NCBI RefSeq assembly: GCF_963082655.1
Contig: NC_081552.1
Coordinates: 187,314,075 to 187,378,074, forward strand
DNA: 64,000 nt
Source of the DNA: Stomoxys calcitrans
Lineage: Eukaryota > Arthropoda > Insecta > Diptera > Muscidae
Direction of reading: 5' to 3'
Shown here: positions 50,805 to 63,676 of the stretch, one piece after another
Layout of the letters: each line of letters starts with the position of its first letter
How positions within the stretch are numbered: the first letter of the stretch is position 1
The notes under the pieces: generated by a model
The model's database searches: none
Told to the model about the DNA's origin: nothing
The model's input: only the letters and a program-made list of their open reading frames with translations
Translations under genes and position numbers: made by a program

Positions 50805-53610
50805 TTGGCTATGACAGAACATTTGTTCCACTAGCCGAACGTAGAATAGCGTTGCAAGCGACTCGATCTTCTGCGCTCATTCTAAAATATCTGACACCAA
50901 GTTTCGAGGTGTCTCCCACCACTTGATTTTTCCATCGGGCTTTTGGTCTTCCCGGTTGCCGTGTACCACCGTGTCTGCCTTCAAAAGTCTTCTTTGCTGG
51001 AGCTTCTTCATCCATTCTGACAACATGACCAAGCCATCGCAGCCGTTGTATTTTGATGCGTGTAACTATGCTATTGTCGTCATACAGCTCATAAAGTTCG
51101 TGGTTCATACGACGCCTATATTCTCCATTAACGCAAACTGCTACATATATTTTACGAAGAATCGTTCTCTCAAATACTCCAAGCACTGTCTCATCTGCTT
51201 TCACAAGTACCCATGCTTCAGAACCGTATAACAGCACGGTTAGTGTCAGTGTCTTGTATAGTGTAGTCTTCGTCTAGTCCAAAGTATCTCAAAACTGGTT
51301 ACATTCGATTCGGTTACGGCGGTGCCGAGGTAGATAAATTTACTGACTATCTCAAAGTTGTGGTTCCCAACTTTCTCCATTTTCTTTATCTGCTCGGTTG
51401 TATAAGGTGTTTTGGGAGTTGAAACCAGCCATTTCGTGTTATCTCCATTCACTGCCAGACCCATTTTCACTGACTCTCTTTCGATTCTTTCAAAGGCTGC
51501 AGTTACTACTTCCGGTGACCGACCTATTATATGTCGATGTCGTCGGCATAGGCGAGTAGTATGTGTTCTCTTGTGATTGGTTTGCCATATTTATTCACAT
51601 CTGCATCTTGAATAATCTTCTCCAGCAGGATATTAAAGAGATCACACGATAGGCTGTCTTCTTGTTTGAAACCTTATAGTATTAAATGGTTCGGAGAGAT
51701 TATTTCCTATTCTTACTGAGGAACGCGTATCAGTATGATTTGAAATACCTTTGAATGTGAAGGAGTATCGAAAGCGGCTTTGTAGTCAACAAAGAGATGG
51801 TAGGTGTTGATTTGCCTTTCTCGGGTCTTTTCCATGATTTGGCGCAGTGTGTATATCGGGTACAGGGTGGATTTACTAGTTATAAAACCGCATTAATAGG
51901 GCTCAATTATCTCATTGACTTTAGCTTTTAATCTTTCATACAGAACGCTCGAGAGTATCTTGTATGCGATGGGGAGGAGACTTATTCCTCTGCAGTTGGC
52001 ACATGCCGTCTTGTCTCCTCTCTTGTGTACGGGACATAGTATGCTGAGGTTCCTATCATCGGGTATGCGTTCTTCTAGCCAGATTGAGATTGAGCGTGTC
52101 GCCTCCGGTCTTAAATAGTTCAGGGGGTAACCCGTCGGCTCCTACTGCCTGTTGTTCTTTAGTCGGGTCACTGCTACTTGGACCTCATTCTGACTAGGAG
52201 GTAAACATTCTATACCATCATCAGGGATTGGTTCTGCGGTATCCTCTTCGCCGCCAACGTCGGACACTAGCAGTTGGGTAAAATGTTCTTTTCATATCCT
52301 CAGCATGCTATCTGTGTCAATTACCAGATTTCCCTCTTTTCCTCTGCAGGAGGATGTGCCTGCACCAAAGCCATCGGTTTGATGTTTAATTCTTTGGTTA
52401 AATTTGGTCTATCTCAATTCGCTCACACTCACGCCTTTCCATTTCCATTTTCTTCTGCGGTATAGACGTTTCTCCTCTCTCCTTGCTACTGATTGCAGGG
52501 TTGCTCTATATGCCGCATTCGTGGCTTCAGTAGCATCTCGGCACTCTTGGTCGTACTATGTACTTCTTTAAGGAGGCTTTTGGTACCCAAGTACGTGATC
52601 CATTTGGTGCCTTGTGTTTTGATCGGGTGACAGCCTTGTGGCTTTGTGAATATTTTTATGTTGAAATATGTTAACCTCTAAGGTTAGCATGTCCGCTTAT
52701 GACGCTGAACGCCTGGGTTCGAATCCTGGCGAGACCATCAGAAAAAAAAATTTGTTTCAGCGGTAGTTTTCTCCTCTTTATGCTGGCAACATTTGCGAGG
52801 TACTATGTCATATAAAACTTCTCTCCAAAGAGGTGTCGCACTGCGGCACGCTGTTCGGACTCGGCTTTAAAAAGGAGGACCCTTATCTTTGAGCTTAAAA
52901 CTTGAATCGGACTGCACTCATTGATATGTGAGATGTTTGCCCCTGTTCCTTAGTGGAATGTTCATGGGCAATATTTGCATTTGCAAATTTGGTGCTATTA
53001 ACTACCATGTTTTTGTGGCGGCGAAATCTATTAGCCTCAACCCATTACTGGACGTTATCTCGTGGAGGCTAAACTTTCCGACTGTTGGACCAAAAATGTC
53101 TTCCTTCCCTATTTTCGCATTAAAATCTCCCAGAACGATTTTAATATCATGGGTGGGGCAGCGGTCATATTCTCTCTCTAGGCGCTGGTAGAAAATATCC
53201 TTAGTCTGCTCGTGTTTGCTTTCCGTCAGGGCATGGACACAAATAAGGCTGATGTTGAAGAATTTGGCTTTTATGCGAATTGTGGCTAGCCTCTCACTCA
53301 CCGGAGTAAAGCTGGAGACAAGGTGTTTTAGTCTCCGACTAACCACAAATCTGCCTTGTACATCTCTAATACATCCGCCAGCGCGTATACTGCACCTTCT
53401 CTATAAAGAGTGCGGACATTCCAGGTGCAGATACGCAAATCATGCGTGGGTCGTCAACGTTGGAGGGTCCGTTGGAGGCTGCTGTTGGCCATTGGTAATT
53501 TGAAGTCGGCAAGTCCATGCCCTGACGGAAAGTGCTCATAGTTATCCCGTGTCGCGGGGACACAGCTTATTATTCAATCGGTGATACATCATCAGGGCCT
53601 GGCAACTTTC
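50805..53610 (-). pseudogene. Degenerate APE-type LINE (endonuclease to C-terminus)
   Basis: From the 5' side (right): RICTWNVRTL-like start near 53430, then endonuclease LATIRIKAKFFNISLICVHA and VLGDFNAKIGKEDIFGP (53346-53002), a SINE insertion, and NIHKAT, LSPDQNTRHQMDHV. RT follows with RGISLLPIAYKILSSVLYER, motif A YHLFVDYKAAFDT (about 51800), DSLSCDLFNILLEKII and intact YADD (about 51545). Then FEIVSKFIYLGTAV, and the C-terminal LLYGSEAWVL, RRRMNHELYELYDD, RLRWLGHVVRMDEEAPAKK (51237-50809). Several stops and frameshifts break it. The 3' end abuts the other LINE at about 50800. Confidence 0.85.
52668..52984 (+). mobile_element. tRNA-derived SINE inserted in the LINE endonuclease region
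   Basis: The head ggttagcatgtccgcttatg and box-B-like gggttcgaatcctgg lie at 52683-52727. The body is gtgtcgcactgcggcacgct, the tail ttcatgggcaatatttgca. The candidate duplication aaat (52664-52667 and 52985-52988) fits. Removing the SINE joins ...VVNSTKF to QHKNIHKA of the LINE frame. This is the most complete SINE of the window. Confidence 0.85.
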
Positions 53611-53844
53611 CTCATCCGTGGTAAGTATGGTCTAAATCGGCCTATAACCGGTTATTGCTCCCATGTTAACCGATCTCATACGGCCCGAAAAAGCTTAAAT
53701 TTTTGGCTTATTGGGCAGAAATTTAGTAGTATATAAAGTACACATGTGCCTTTCAAATAAGTTTATCTGTGTACATTTTTATTAGAATCCATGGAGATGG
53801 ATTCCCAAGATTCGGCGCGGCCGAACTTAGCATGTTTTACTTGT
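53611..53844 (-). repeat. Family F head part, minus strand
   Basis: On the minus strand: aacaagtaaaacatgctaag, ttcggccgcgccgaa, ccatctccatggattct, then one monomer. It is cut by the LINE 5' end at about 53610. Confidence 0.65.
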
Positions 53845-55331
53845 TATACCCTCCACCATAAGATGGGGGGTATACTAATTTCGTCATTCTGTTTGTAACT
53901 ACTCGAAATATTCGTCTGAGACCCCATAAAGTATATATATTCTTGATCGTCGTGACATTTTATGTCGATCTAGCCATGTCCGTCCGTCTGTCCGTCCGTC
54001 CGTCCGTCCGTCCGTCTGTCTGTCGAAAGCACGCTAACTTCCGAAGGAGTAAAGCTAGCCGCTTGAAATTTTGCACAAATACTTCTTACGAGTGTAGGTC
54101 GGTTGGTATTGTAAATGGGCCATATCGGTCCATGTTTTGATATAGCTGCCATATAAACCGATCTTGGGTCTTGACTTCTTGAGCCTCTAGAGTGCGCAAT
54201 TCTTATCCGATTGGAATGAAATTTTGCACGACGTGTTTTGTTATTATATCCAACAACTGTGCCAAGTATGGTTCAAATCGGTTCATAACCTGATATAGCT
54301 GCCATATAAACCGATCTTGGGTCTTGACTTCTTGAGCCTCTAGAGTGCGTAATTCTTATCCGATTGAAATAAAATCTTGCACGACGTGTTTTGTTATTAT
54401 ATCCAACAACTGTGCCAAGTATGGTTGAAATCGGTCCATAACCTGATATAGCTGCCATATAAACCGATCTTGGGTCTTGACTTCTTGAGCCTCTAGTGGC
54501 CGCAATTCTTATCCGAATGGAATGGAATTTCGCACGACGTGTTTTGTTATGATACCCAACAACTGTGCCAAGTATGGTTTAAATCGGTCCATAACCTGAT
54601 ATAGCTGCCATATAAACCGATCTTGGGTCTTGACTTCTTGAGCCTCTAGAGGGCACAATTCTTATCCGATTTGAATGAATTTTTGCACGAAGTATTTCGT
54701 TATGATATCCAACAACTGTGCCAAGTATGGTTGAAATCGGTCAATATCCTGATATAGCTGTCATATAAACAGATCTGGGGATTTGACTTCTTGAGCTTCT
54801 AGAGGGCGCAATTCCTATCCGATTTGGCTGAAATTTTGCTTGACGTATTTTATTTTTACTTTCAACAACTGTGTCAAATAAGGTTCAAATCGGTTTATAA
54901 CCTGATATAGCTGCCATATAAACCGATCTGGGTTCTTGACCCCTAGAGGTCGCAATTATTATCCGATATGCCTGAAATTTTGTACGACGGATCCTCTCAT
55001 GACCATCAACAAACGTGTTTATTATGGTCTGAATCGGTCTATAGCCCGATACAGATCCTATATAAATCGTTCTCTCTATTTTATTTCGTGAGCCCCAATG
55101 GGCGCAATTCTTATACGAATTGGCTGAAATTTTAAACAGGTCTCCAACATATAATTTAATTGTGGTCCGAACCGGACCATATCTTGATATCGTTTTAATA
55201 GCAGAGCAACTCTTTTCTTATATCCTTTTTTGCCTAAGAAGAGATGCCGGGAGAAGAACTCGACAAATGCGATCCATGGTGGAGGGTATATAAGATTCGG
55301 CCCGGCCGAACTTAGCACGCTTTTACTTGTT
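53845..55331 (-). repeat. Family A element, complete, minus strand
   Basis: The 3' end is at 53845 and the microsatellite gtccgtccgtccgtccgtcc at about 53992. Monomer marks at 54150, 54303, 54456, 54609, 54762 and 54915 are each 153 bp apart. Then the 5' block and the full head at 55331-55260. Confidence 0.87.
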
Positions 55332-56860
55332 TCTTTGTAATTTTAATCTCTTCTAGATTTATGCTTATGCGAATTAAAATGTGCTGTACTATGTACTATA
55401 CAAAAGTCTTGATTTAGGGTATTTTATGGCGGAGTGTAGTTATAAACCCCCACATACACACACACACACCAAACACCCTCATTTAAACGTTTCCATTTTA
55501 AACTTCAGCAAACAATTTTAGACAGCAATGTGAAAATATACTTCCCAAAACTTGTTAACAAAGTTGCCAAAAAGAACATAATGCGTGGCAAATAACGAAA
55601 TATTAATGCTTGGATTAAAAGAAACGAAATTTTCATTTAAATCTAAATTCGCCCTCCAAACCCTCTTAGTTTGAAGCTCACTTTGATGTTTTATTCAAAA
55701 CGTAAAAGCTTCGTATTTCCACTTTTAGCTGCGTGGCCAACACGTACGTATTGTGTTACCGTCACAGCGCAAAGTTTTATGCCAACCGAAACCTACATCA
55801 ACTGAATGAGGATTGTTAGCAATGTGTGTTGCGAATATTTCGTGAACATAAAAACTTTTAATAACTGGTAAAGTTTTCGCTTTTATATCGTTTGTCCCCA
55901 TTACTCACTCTTCATCGATTTATTCTTTGGTGAGTTGGCCGTGCGATCAAAGTCAGTGTTGCCAAACGGACTTTTTAACAATATAAATATGAAAGAGTGA
56001 CTTGTGTTGGACAACTCGATATTATTGCCTATTGGGTCCAGATTGTACCATATTTGAATATGTCTGCCGATCTCCCGAGTTAAAGTCGCAAGACTTAATG
56101 GTGTTTTTTTGACAATTTTTTATATGACTTAAAGAATTAAATGGCAACTCTATGTCAAATATACCTGGAATTAGGTGATTCTGAAACATTTTATTTTTCG
56201 TTGAATTTGATATATAATATTTTTTTCGCCGCTATTTCATGTATGATGTTATAAAAAAAAGCTATGACAAACTCTCATTGCATATCCACCAGAAAAGCAT
56301 TTTTTGTTTAAACTTTGAAGAGTGAACTCAAAAGAGGAAATATGATGCATATTTCATATATACACCAAACTTCTAAGTCCATAGCAAAAAAGTAAAAAAA
56401 AACGTGGCATAACCACCTACCGAATTTGAGCGAACGAAAAGGCAAATAACATACTCGTGCACAAGGATATTTTGTTAAAAGGTACTCAAATGGAAAAGTT
56501 TTATTGTCAAATAAATAATATGAAATTTATTTTCCTTAAGTATTGTCGAAATGTTTGCAAAAGTTTGGCCAGTTTCCTCAAGTTGGCCAGCACCAATTTG
56601 GCTTTCATTACTATGAAACACTAAGTGGTGCAACATAGAAGAGAAGAATAAAAACTGGGGTGTTTTAAGTATTCTTTTGTAAATTTAACAACACTTCATG
56701 GAAAGTGCTATGTCTGACAAAATAAACAATGAGAGTTATGCTAGATTTTTTGTATACCGCACTTTTAGTCGTATGCTACATATTGAAGAATTGAAGTTTA
56801 TACGGTCAGTATTTAATTGCTGGTTTGCTTTTAGAGTACAAAATTAGGAAAAAACGAATA
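55332..56860. other. Mostly non-repetitive AT-rich sequence
   Basis: No gene was recognised. A (CA)n-like run lies at about 55452-55468. A short B/C minus fragment lies at about 55990-56098 (cttgtgttggacaactcgat, tctgccgatctcccgag). The rest has no partner in the window. It is probably spacer. Confidence 0.4.
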
Positions 56861-57020
56861 AAAATGCGTTAAGTTCGGCCGGGCCAAACTTTGAATTCTG
56901 TCACAATCCGATGAAAATTGGATAACTTAGCACCCAAATTCGGCACTGACATTGAATGGTCTTATAAATATAAGTCAAAGTTTAATTTTGTATTTCAAAT
57001 TTCAACAAAATCGGGTAAAA
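56861..57020 (+). repeat. Family B head fragment
   Basis: gcgttaagttcggccgggcc and aaactttgaattctgtcaca, then aacaaaatcgggtaaaa. The body is mostly deleted. Confidence 0.6.
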
Positions 57021-58122
57021 AACAAGTAAAAGCGTGCTAAGTTCGGCCAGGCCGAATCTTATATACCCTCCACCATGCATCGCATTTTTCGAGTTCTTTA
57101 CCCGGCATCTCTTCTTAGGCAAAAAAGGATATAAGAAAAGATTTGCTCTGCTATATTAAATTAAATTATATGTTGGAGACCTGTGTAAAATGTCAGCCAA
57201 TTCGAATAAGAATTGCGCCCTTTGGGGGCTCAAGAAGTAAAATAGAGTGACCGATTTATATGGGAGTTGTATCGGACTATAGACCGATTCAGATCATAAT
57301 AAACACGTATGTTGATGATCATGAGAGAATCCGTCGTACAAAATTTCAGGCAAATCGGATAATAATTGCGAACTCTAGAGGCTCAAGAAGTCAAAGTCCC
57401 AGATCGGTTCATATGGCAGCTATATCAGGTTATGAACCGAATTGAACCTTATTTGACACAGTTGTTGAAAGTAAGAATAGAACACGCCATGCAAAAGCCA
57501 AATCAGATAGGAATTGCGCCCTCTAGAAGCTCAAGAAGTCAAGTCCCCAGATCTGTTTATATGACAGCTATATCAGGTTTTGAACCGATTTGAACCATAC
57601 TTGGCACAGTTGTTGGATATCATAACAAAACATGTCGTACAAAATTTCATTCCAATCGGATAAGAATTGCGCACTCTAGAGGCTCAAGAAGTCAAGACCC
57701 TAGATCGGTTTATATGGCAGCTATATCAGGTTATGGACCGATTTGAACCATACTTGACACAATTGTTGGATATCGTATCGAAACACGTCGTGCAAAATTT
57801 CATTCTAATCGGATAAGAATTGCACTCTAAACCCTCAAGAAGTCAAGACCCAAGATCGGTTTATATGGCAGCTATTGTATATCAAAACATGGACCAATAT
57901 GGCCCATTTACAATACCAACCGACCTACACTAATAAGAAGTATTTGTGCAAAATTTCAAGCGGCTAGCCTTACTCCAGACGGACGGACATGGCTAGATCG
58001 ACATAAAATATTGCTACGATCAAGAATATATATACTTTATGGGGTCTCAGACAAATATTTCGAGTAGTTACAAACAGAATGACGAAATTGGTATACCCCC
58101 CATCCTATGGTGGAGGGTATAA
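57021..58122 (+). repeat. Family A element, complete but reduced
   Basis: The head has ccaggccgaa (one change in the palindrome). The 5' block lost about 45 bp near 57152. It has three to four monomers, one lacking its core at 57495. The microsatellite is cut to cagacggacggac. The end is atggtggagggtata. Confidence 0.8.
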
Positions 58123-58530
58123 TATAGCTTTTATGAGCTTCAGACCCTTAACCGGCATATCGGCCTATATGACAGCTATATGTAAATACAGTCCCATTTT
58201 TACCATATTTGGGTCGGATGGCGGGTGTCCTAAAACTACTCACTGTTTCAAATTTCAGTAAAATTGGATAAACCAGTAAGGAAAGGCAAAAGTCGGGCGG
58301 TGCCGTCTGTATAATACCCTACACCTAACTTATAAGTACAATGTGGGACCTATATCCAATTCTGAACCAATTTTTTTGGACCTCGGACTACGGTTGACAA
58401 ATGGCAACATTATGGGAAATTACCCAAAATTAGACGAACATATATATGGGAACTATATCCAATTCTGAACCATTTTCGAGCAAACTTCTCAAATAATGTG
58501 GTAGTCGTCGAGGAAAGCGAAAGGAAAATG
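58123..58530 (+). repeat. Family C scrap followed by family E head
   Basis: 58123-58265 is C (gcttcagacccttaaccgg). 58266-58530 starts ccagtaaggaaaggcaaaag, aataccctacacc: the E head plus two monomers, cut by the A head at 58531. Confidence 0.65.
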
Positions 58531-59972
58531 AACAAGTAAAAGCGTGCTAAGTTCGGCCGGGCCGAATCTTTTACACCCTCCACCATGGATCGCATTTGTC
58601 GAGTTCTTTTCCTGGCATCTCTTCTTAGGCAATAAAGGATATAAGAAAAGATTTGCTCTGCTATTAGAGCGATATCTATATATGCTCCGGTTTGGACCAA
58701 AAAAAAAATTATATGTTGGAGACCTGTGTAAAATGTCAGCCAATTCGAATAAGAATTGCGCCCTTTGGGGGCTCAAGAAGTAAAATAGGGAGATCGATTT
58801 ATATGGGGGCTGTATCGGGCTATAGACCGATTCAGACCATAATAAACACACACGTTGACGGTCATGAGAGAATCCGTCGTATAAAATTTCAGGCAAATCG
58901 GATCATAATTGCGACCTCTACAGGCTCAAGAAGTCAAGATCCCAGATCGGTTAATATGACAGCTATATCAGGATATGAACCGATCTAAACCATACATGCC
59001 ACAGTTGTTGGATATCATAACAAAACATGTCGTGCCAAAATTCATTCAAATCGGATAAGAATTGCGCCCTCTACAGGCTCAAGAAATCAAGTCCCCAGAT
59101 CTGTTTAAATGACAGCTATATCAGGTTATGAACCGATTTGTACCGCACTCGGCACAGTTGTTGGATATCACAACAAAACACTTCGAGCAAAAATGCATTC
59201 AAATCGGATAAGAATTGCGCACTCTAGAGGCTCAAGAAGTCAAGACCCAAGATCGGTTTATATGACAGCTATATCAGGTTATGAACCGATTTGAACCATA
59301 CTTCGCACAGTTATTGGATATCATTACGAAACACGTCGTGCAAAATTTCATTTCAATCGGATAAGAATTGCGCTTTCTAGAGGCTCAAGAAATCAAGACC
59401 CAAGATCGGTTTATATGGCAGCTATATCATGTTGTGAACCGATTTGAACCATACTTGCCACAGTTGTTGGATATCATAACAAAACACGTCGTGCGAAAAT
59501 TTGCGCACTCTACAGGCTCAAGAAGTCAAGACCCAAGATCGGTTTATATGGCAGCTACATATATCAGGTTATAAACCGATTTAAACCATACTTGGCACAG
59601 TTGTTGGATATCATAACAAAACACGTCGTGCAAAATTTCGTCCCAATCGGACAAGAATTGCACACTCTAGAGGCTCAAGAAGTCAAGACCCAAGATCGGT
59701 TTATATGGCAGCTATATCAAAACATGGACCGATATGGCCCATTTACAATACCAACCGACCTACACTAATAAGAAGTATTTGTGCAAAATTTCAAGCGGCT
59801 AGCTTCACTCCTTCGGAAGTTAGCGTGCTTTCGACAGACAGACGGACGGACGGACAGACGGACGGACATGGCTAGATCGGCATAAAATTTCGCGACGATC
59901 AAGAATATATATACTTTATGAGGTCTCAGACGAATATTTCGAGTAGTTACAAACATGACATGGAGGGTATAA
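58531..59972 (+). repeat. Family A element, complete
   Basis: It has the head at 58532, an A-rich tract (58699-58707) in the 5' block, six monomers (one shortened near 59495) and microsatellite cagacagacggacggacgga. The 3' end has lost the stretch before acatggagggtata. Confidence 0.83.
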
Positions 59973-60654
59973 AAACTTTGGCAAGATTGGTCAAACGATG
60001 GGCTTGCAGTGGCTCTTAGGGTGAATATCTGGCGATATACATATATGACAGCTATATCTGAATCTGTGCCGATTTCTTTGAAATGCACTAGTAGCATCGA
60101 GAGTTATAAGGAAATCTTTCCATCAAAATTTCGACATAATTGGAACACAAATTATCACGTTTTTGCAATATTTATCAAAATCGGATGAACATATATATGA
60201 GAGCTATATCTAATCTGAAACGATTTCGAGCAAACTCCTCAGATACTGTGGCAGTCGTCGAGGAAAGCGGTTTGCAAAATTTTGGCGAGATGTATTAATA
60301 AATGCGCTTGCAGTGACTCTAAAAGTTAAACTCGGGGGATATATATATATATGAGAGCTATATATAAATCAGAACCGATTTCCATGAAATTCACCAGTAA
60401 TATTCAGAGTCAAGAGAAGGTCCCTCCTCCCGAATTTCGAGCAAATCAGTAAACAAAAGACCATTTAATTGCAATAGTACTGCAAATCGGACGAACATAT
60501 ATATGAGAGCTATATCTAAATCTGAACCAATTTTGACCAAACTCTATGTATATTGTGGTAGTCATTAAGGAAAGCGTTGTGCAATATGTTGGCAAGATTG
60601 ATCAATAAATGTGCTTGCAGTGACTCTAGGAGTGAAAATCGGGCGATATATATA
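59973..60654 (+). repeat. Family E elements, monomer part
   Basis: Two to three monomers with gggcttgcagtggctcttag, tatatatgagagctatatct and gtcgtcgaggaaagcg. No 3' block. Interrupted at a TA by the MITE. Confidence 0.65.
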
Positions 60655-60891
60655 TTGGGTTGCCCAAAAAGTAATTGCGGATTTTTTAAAAGAAAGTAAA
60701 TGCATTTTTAATAAAACTTAGAATGAACTTTAATCAAATATACTTTTTTTACACTTTTTTTCTAAAGCAAGCTAAAAGTAATAGCTGATAACTGACAGAA
60801 GAAAGAATGCAATTACAGAGTCACAAGCTGTGAAAAAATTTGTCAATGCCGACCATATGAAAAATCCGCAATTACTTTTTGGGCAACCCAA
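60655..60891. mobile_element. Short mariner-type MITE, 237 bp
   Basis: The ends ttgggttgcccaaaaagtaa and, inverted, ttactttttgggcaacccaa match over about 34 bp (through ttgcggattttt). They are flanked by TA on both sides (60653-60654, 60892-60893). The middle is AT-rich with no transposase. It is unrelated to the 607-bp MITEs. Confidence 0.9.
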
Positions 60892-60893
60892 TA

Positions 60894-61326
60894 CATCCAA
60901 ATATGGACCGATCTGTGCCATATTGCAAAAGTACTTACGCAGCCATATCCAAATCTGGACCGATCTGGGCCAAATTAGAGAAAGATGTCAAAGAGCCTAA
61001 TAAAACTCACTGTCCCAAATTTCAGAAAAATCGCAAAATAAATGTGACTTTTAGATATAGTCCGATATAGCCCATCCTTGAACTTAACATGCTTGTGGAC
61101 AAAAAAGAATCAGTTGCAAAATTTCAGCTCAATATCTCTATCTCTAAGACTGTAGCGTGATTTCAACAGACAGACGGACGGACAGACGGATGGACAAACG
61201 GACGGACATGGCTAGATGGTCTTGGATTTTTACGCTGATCAAAAATATATACACTTTATAGGGTCGGATATAGATATTTCGATGTGTTGCAAACGGAATG
61301 ACACCATCCTTCCGTGGTGGGTATAA
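60894..61326 (+). repeat. Family B element, 3' half
   Basis: Monomers of the gatctgggccaaattagaga type, then cttgaacttaacatgcttgt, microsatellite cagacagacggacggacaga, and the end ccgtggtgggtata. The 5' side is cut by the MITE/E junction. Confidence 0.72.
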
Positions 61327-61998
61327 TGACAAACTTGCTCAGTATATTTTATGCTCATGGGTTTTAATTACATAACCATTACCTTCATTATAACAAAATA
61401 TATGTATGTATGATATTTCTGAGTTATATCGGCAACCAAGCCGATTAATTTTACTTCCATTTTATGCAAAAGCACAATCTACTTAAACAATTAATCAAAT
61501 TTTAATCCAAAATGGTTCCTTTTAGAGCTTCAAATTATGATTTGCTTTATCCTTTTCCTCATAGTTTTGAAAATTATTATCCCGTTTTATGTATGCACAT
61601 CACAAAAGCCGACAAAAGTTGTGTGGATTTGGCCAATCAACACGTCCAAAGGTGAGTGCACGTCCCGCGTGAAGTTTATAAAATAAACATAAGCGAATGC
61701 AAGCTGAATAAATTATAAGAGACCAGGCGAAAGGATGATGATCAATCTGGCAGCAGTGAACGAAAGTTTAAGTATGCTCTTTTAAAGCAAATCGTAAGGA
61801 TGAATAGCATAAAAATGGAAAGGTATTAAAAAACATAAGCCCCCGTCTGCCTTTCTGAGAATAATTAAGAAAAGATTTGCCCAGCAAAGGATTTTGATGA
61901 GTGAATGCATCTCACGACAGATATTCTTAACAATGAATCAAGGTTTGAGAATAGCATTTTAAACAGAGATTTTCTAAACAGATTTTAAGTTAATTTAA
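61327..61998. other. Non-repetitive AT-rich sequence
   Basis: No coding, RNA or repeat signal recognised. Spacer. Confidence 0.4.
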
Positions 61999-63466
61999 AA
62001 CAAGTAAAAGCGTGCTAAATTCGGCCGGGCCGAATCTTATATACCCTCCACCATGGATCGCATTTGTCGAGTTCTTTTCACGGCATCTCTTCTTAGACAA
62101 AAAAGGATATAAGAAAAGATTTGCTCTGCTATTAGAGCGACATCAAGATATGGTCCGATTTGGACCACAATTAAATTATATGTTGGAGACCTGTGTAAAA
62201 TATCAGTCAATTCGAATAAGTATTGCACCCTTTGGGGGCTCAAGAAGTAAAATAGAGAGATCGATTTATATGGGAGCTGTATCGGGCTGTAGACCGATGC
62301 AGATCATAATCAACACGTATGTTGATGGTCATGAGAGAATCCGTCGTACAAAATTTCAGGCAAATCGGATAATAATTGCGACCTCTAGAGGCCCAAGAAG
62401 TCAAGATCCCATATCTGTTTATATGACAGCTTTATCAGGTTATGAACCGATTTGAACCATATTTGGCACAGTTGTTGGATATCATAACAAAACACGTCAG
62501 GCCAAAATTCATTCAAATCGGATAAGAATTGCGCCCTCTAGAGGCTCAAGAAGTCTATACCCAAGATCGGTTTATATGGCAGCTATATCAGGTTATGAAC
62601 CGATTTGAACCATTCTTGGCACAGAAGTTGGATAGCATGGCAAAATACGTCGTGCGAAATTTCATTCAAATCGGATAAGAATTGCGCACTCTAGAGGCTC
62701 AAGAAGTCAAGACCCAAGATCGGTTTATATGGCAGCTATATCAGGTTATGAACCGATTTGAACCATTCTTGGCACAGAAGTTGGATATCATGGCAAAATA
62801 CGTCGTGCGAAATTTCATTCAAATCGGATAAGAATTGCGCACTCTAGAGGCTCAAGAAGTCAAGACCCAAGATCGGTTTATATGGCAGCTATATCAGGTT
62901 ATGAACCGATTTGAACAATTCTTGGCACAGATGTTGGATATCATGACAAAACACGTCGTGAGAAATTTCATTCAAACCGGATAAGCATTGCGCCCTCCAG
63001 AGGCTCAAGAAGTCAAGACCCAAGATCGGTTTATATGACAGCTATATCAGGTTATGAACCGATTTGAACCATACTTGGCACAGTTGTTGGATATTATAGC
63101 AAAACACGTCGTGCCAAAATTCATTCAAACCGGATAAGAATTGCGCCCTCCAGAGGCTCAAGAAGTCAAAACCCAAGATCGGTTTATATGACAGCTATAT
63201 CAAAACATGGACCGATATGGCCCATTTACAATACCAACCGACCTACACTAATAAGAAGTATTTGTGCAAAATTTCAAGCGGCTAGCTTTACTCCTTCGGA
63301 AGTTAGCGTGCTTTCGATAGACAGACGGACGGACATGGCTAGATCGACATAAAATGTCACGACGATCAAGAATATATATACTTTATGGGGTCTCAGAGGA
63401 ATATTTCGAGTAGTTACAAACAGAATAACGAAATTAGTTACACCCCATCTTATGGTGGAGGGTATA
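61999..63466 (+). repeat. Family A element, complete
   Basis: Head aacaagtaaaagcgtgctaa at 62000, 5' block, six monomers and the end atggtggagggtata. Three consecutive monomers (about 62575-63000) share cagaagttggat/cagatgttggat instead of cagttgttggat. This shows local homogenisation. The microsatellite is short (cagacagacggacggaca). Confidence 0.85.
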
Positions 63467-63514
63467 ATAATTAAAGACGACGACGAAGACACTGTAAAAT
63501 AAATCATGAGGAGG

Positions 63515-63676
63515 CTTCCGTAGCGCAGAGGTTGGCATGTCCACCTATGACGCTGCATGCCTGGGTTCGATTCCTGGCGAAAACATCAGAAAAAAAATGT
63601 TTCCGCGGTGGTTATCCCCTCCTAGTGCTGGCGACATTTGTGAGGTACTTTGCCATGTAAAAAGTTCTTCTCAAAG
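63515..63676 (+). mobile_element. SINE 5' part, 3'-truncated
   Basis: cttccgtagcgcagaggttg and gggttcgattcctggcg are the tRNA-like boxes. The body stops at cttctcaaag, where a family F phrase (aagtcaaattggga) takes over. The best head of the four SINEs. Confidence 0.8.
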
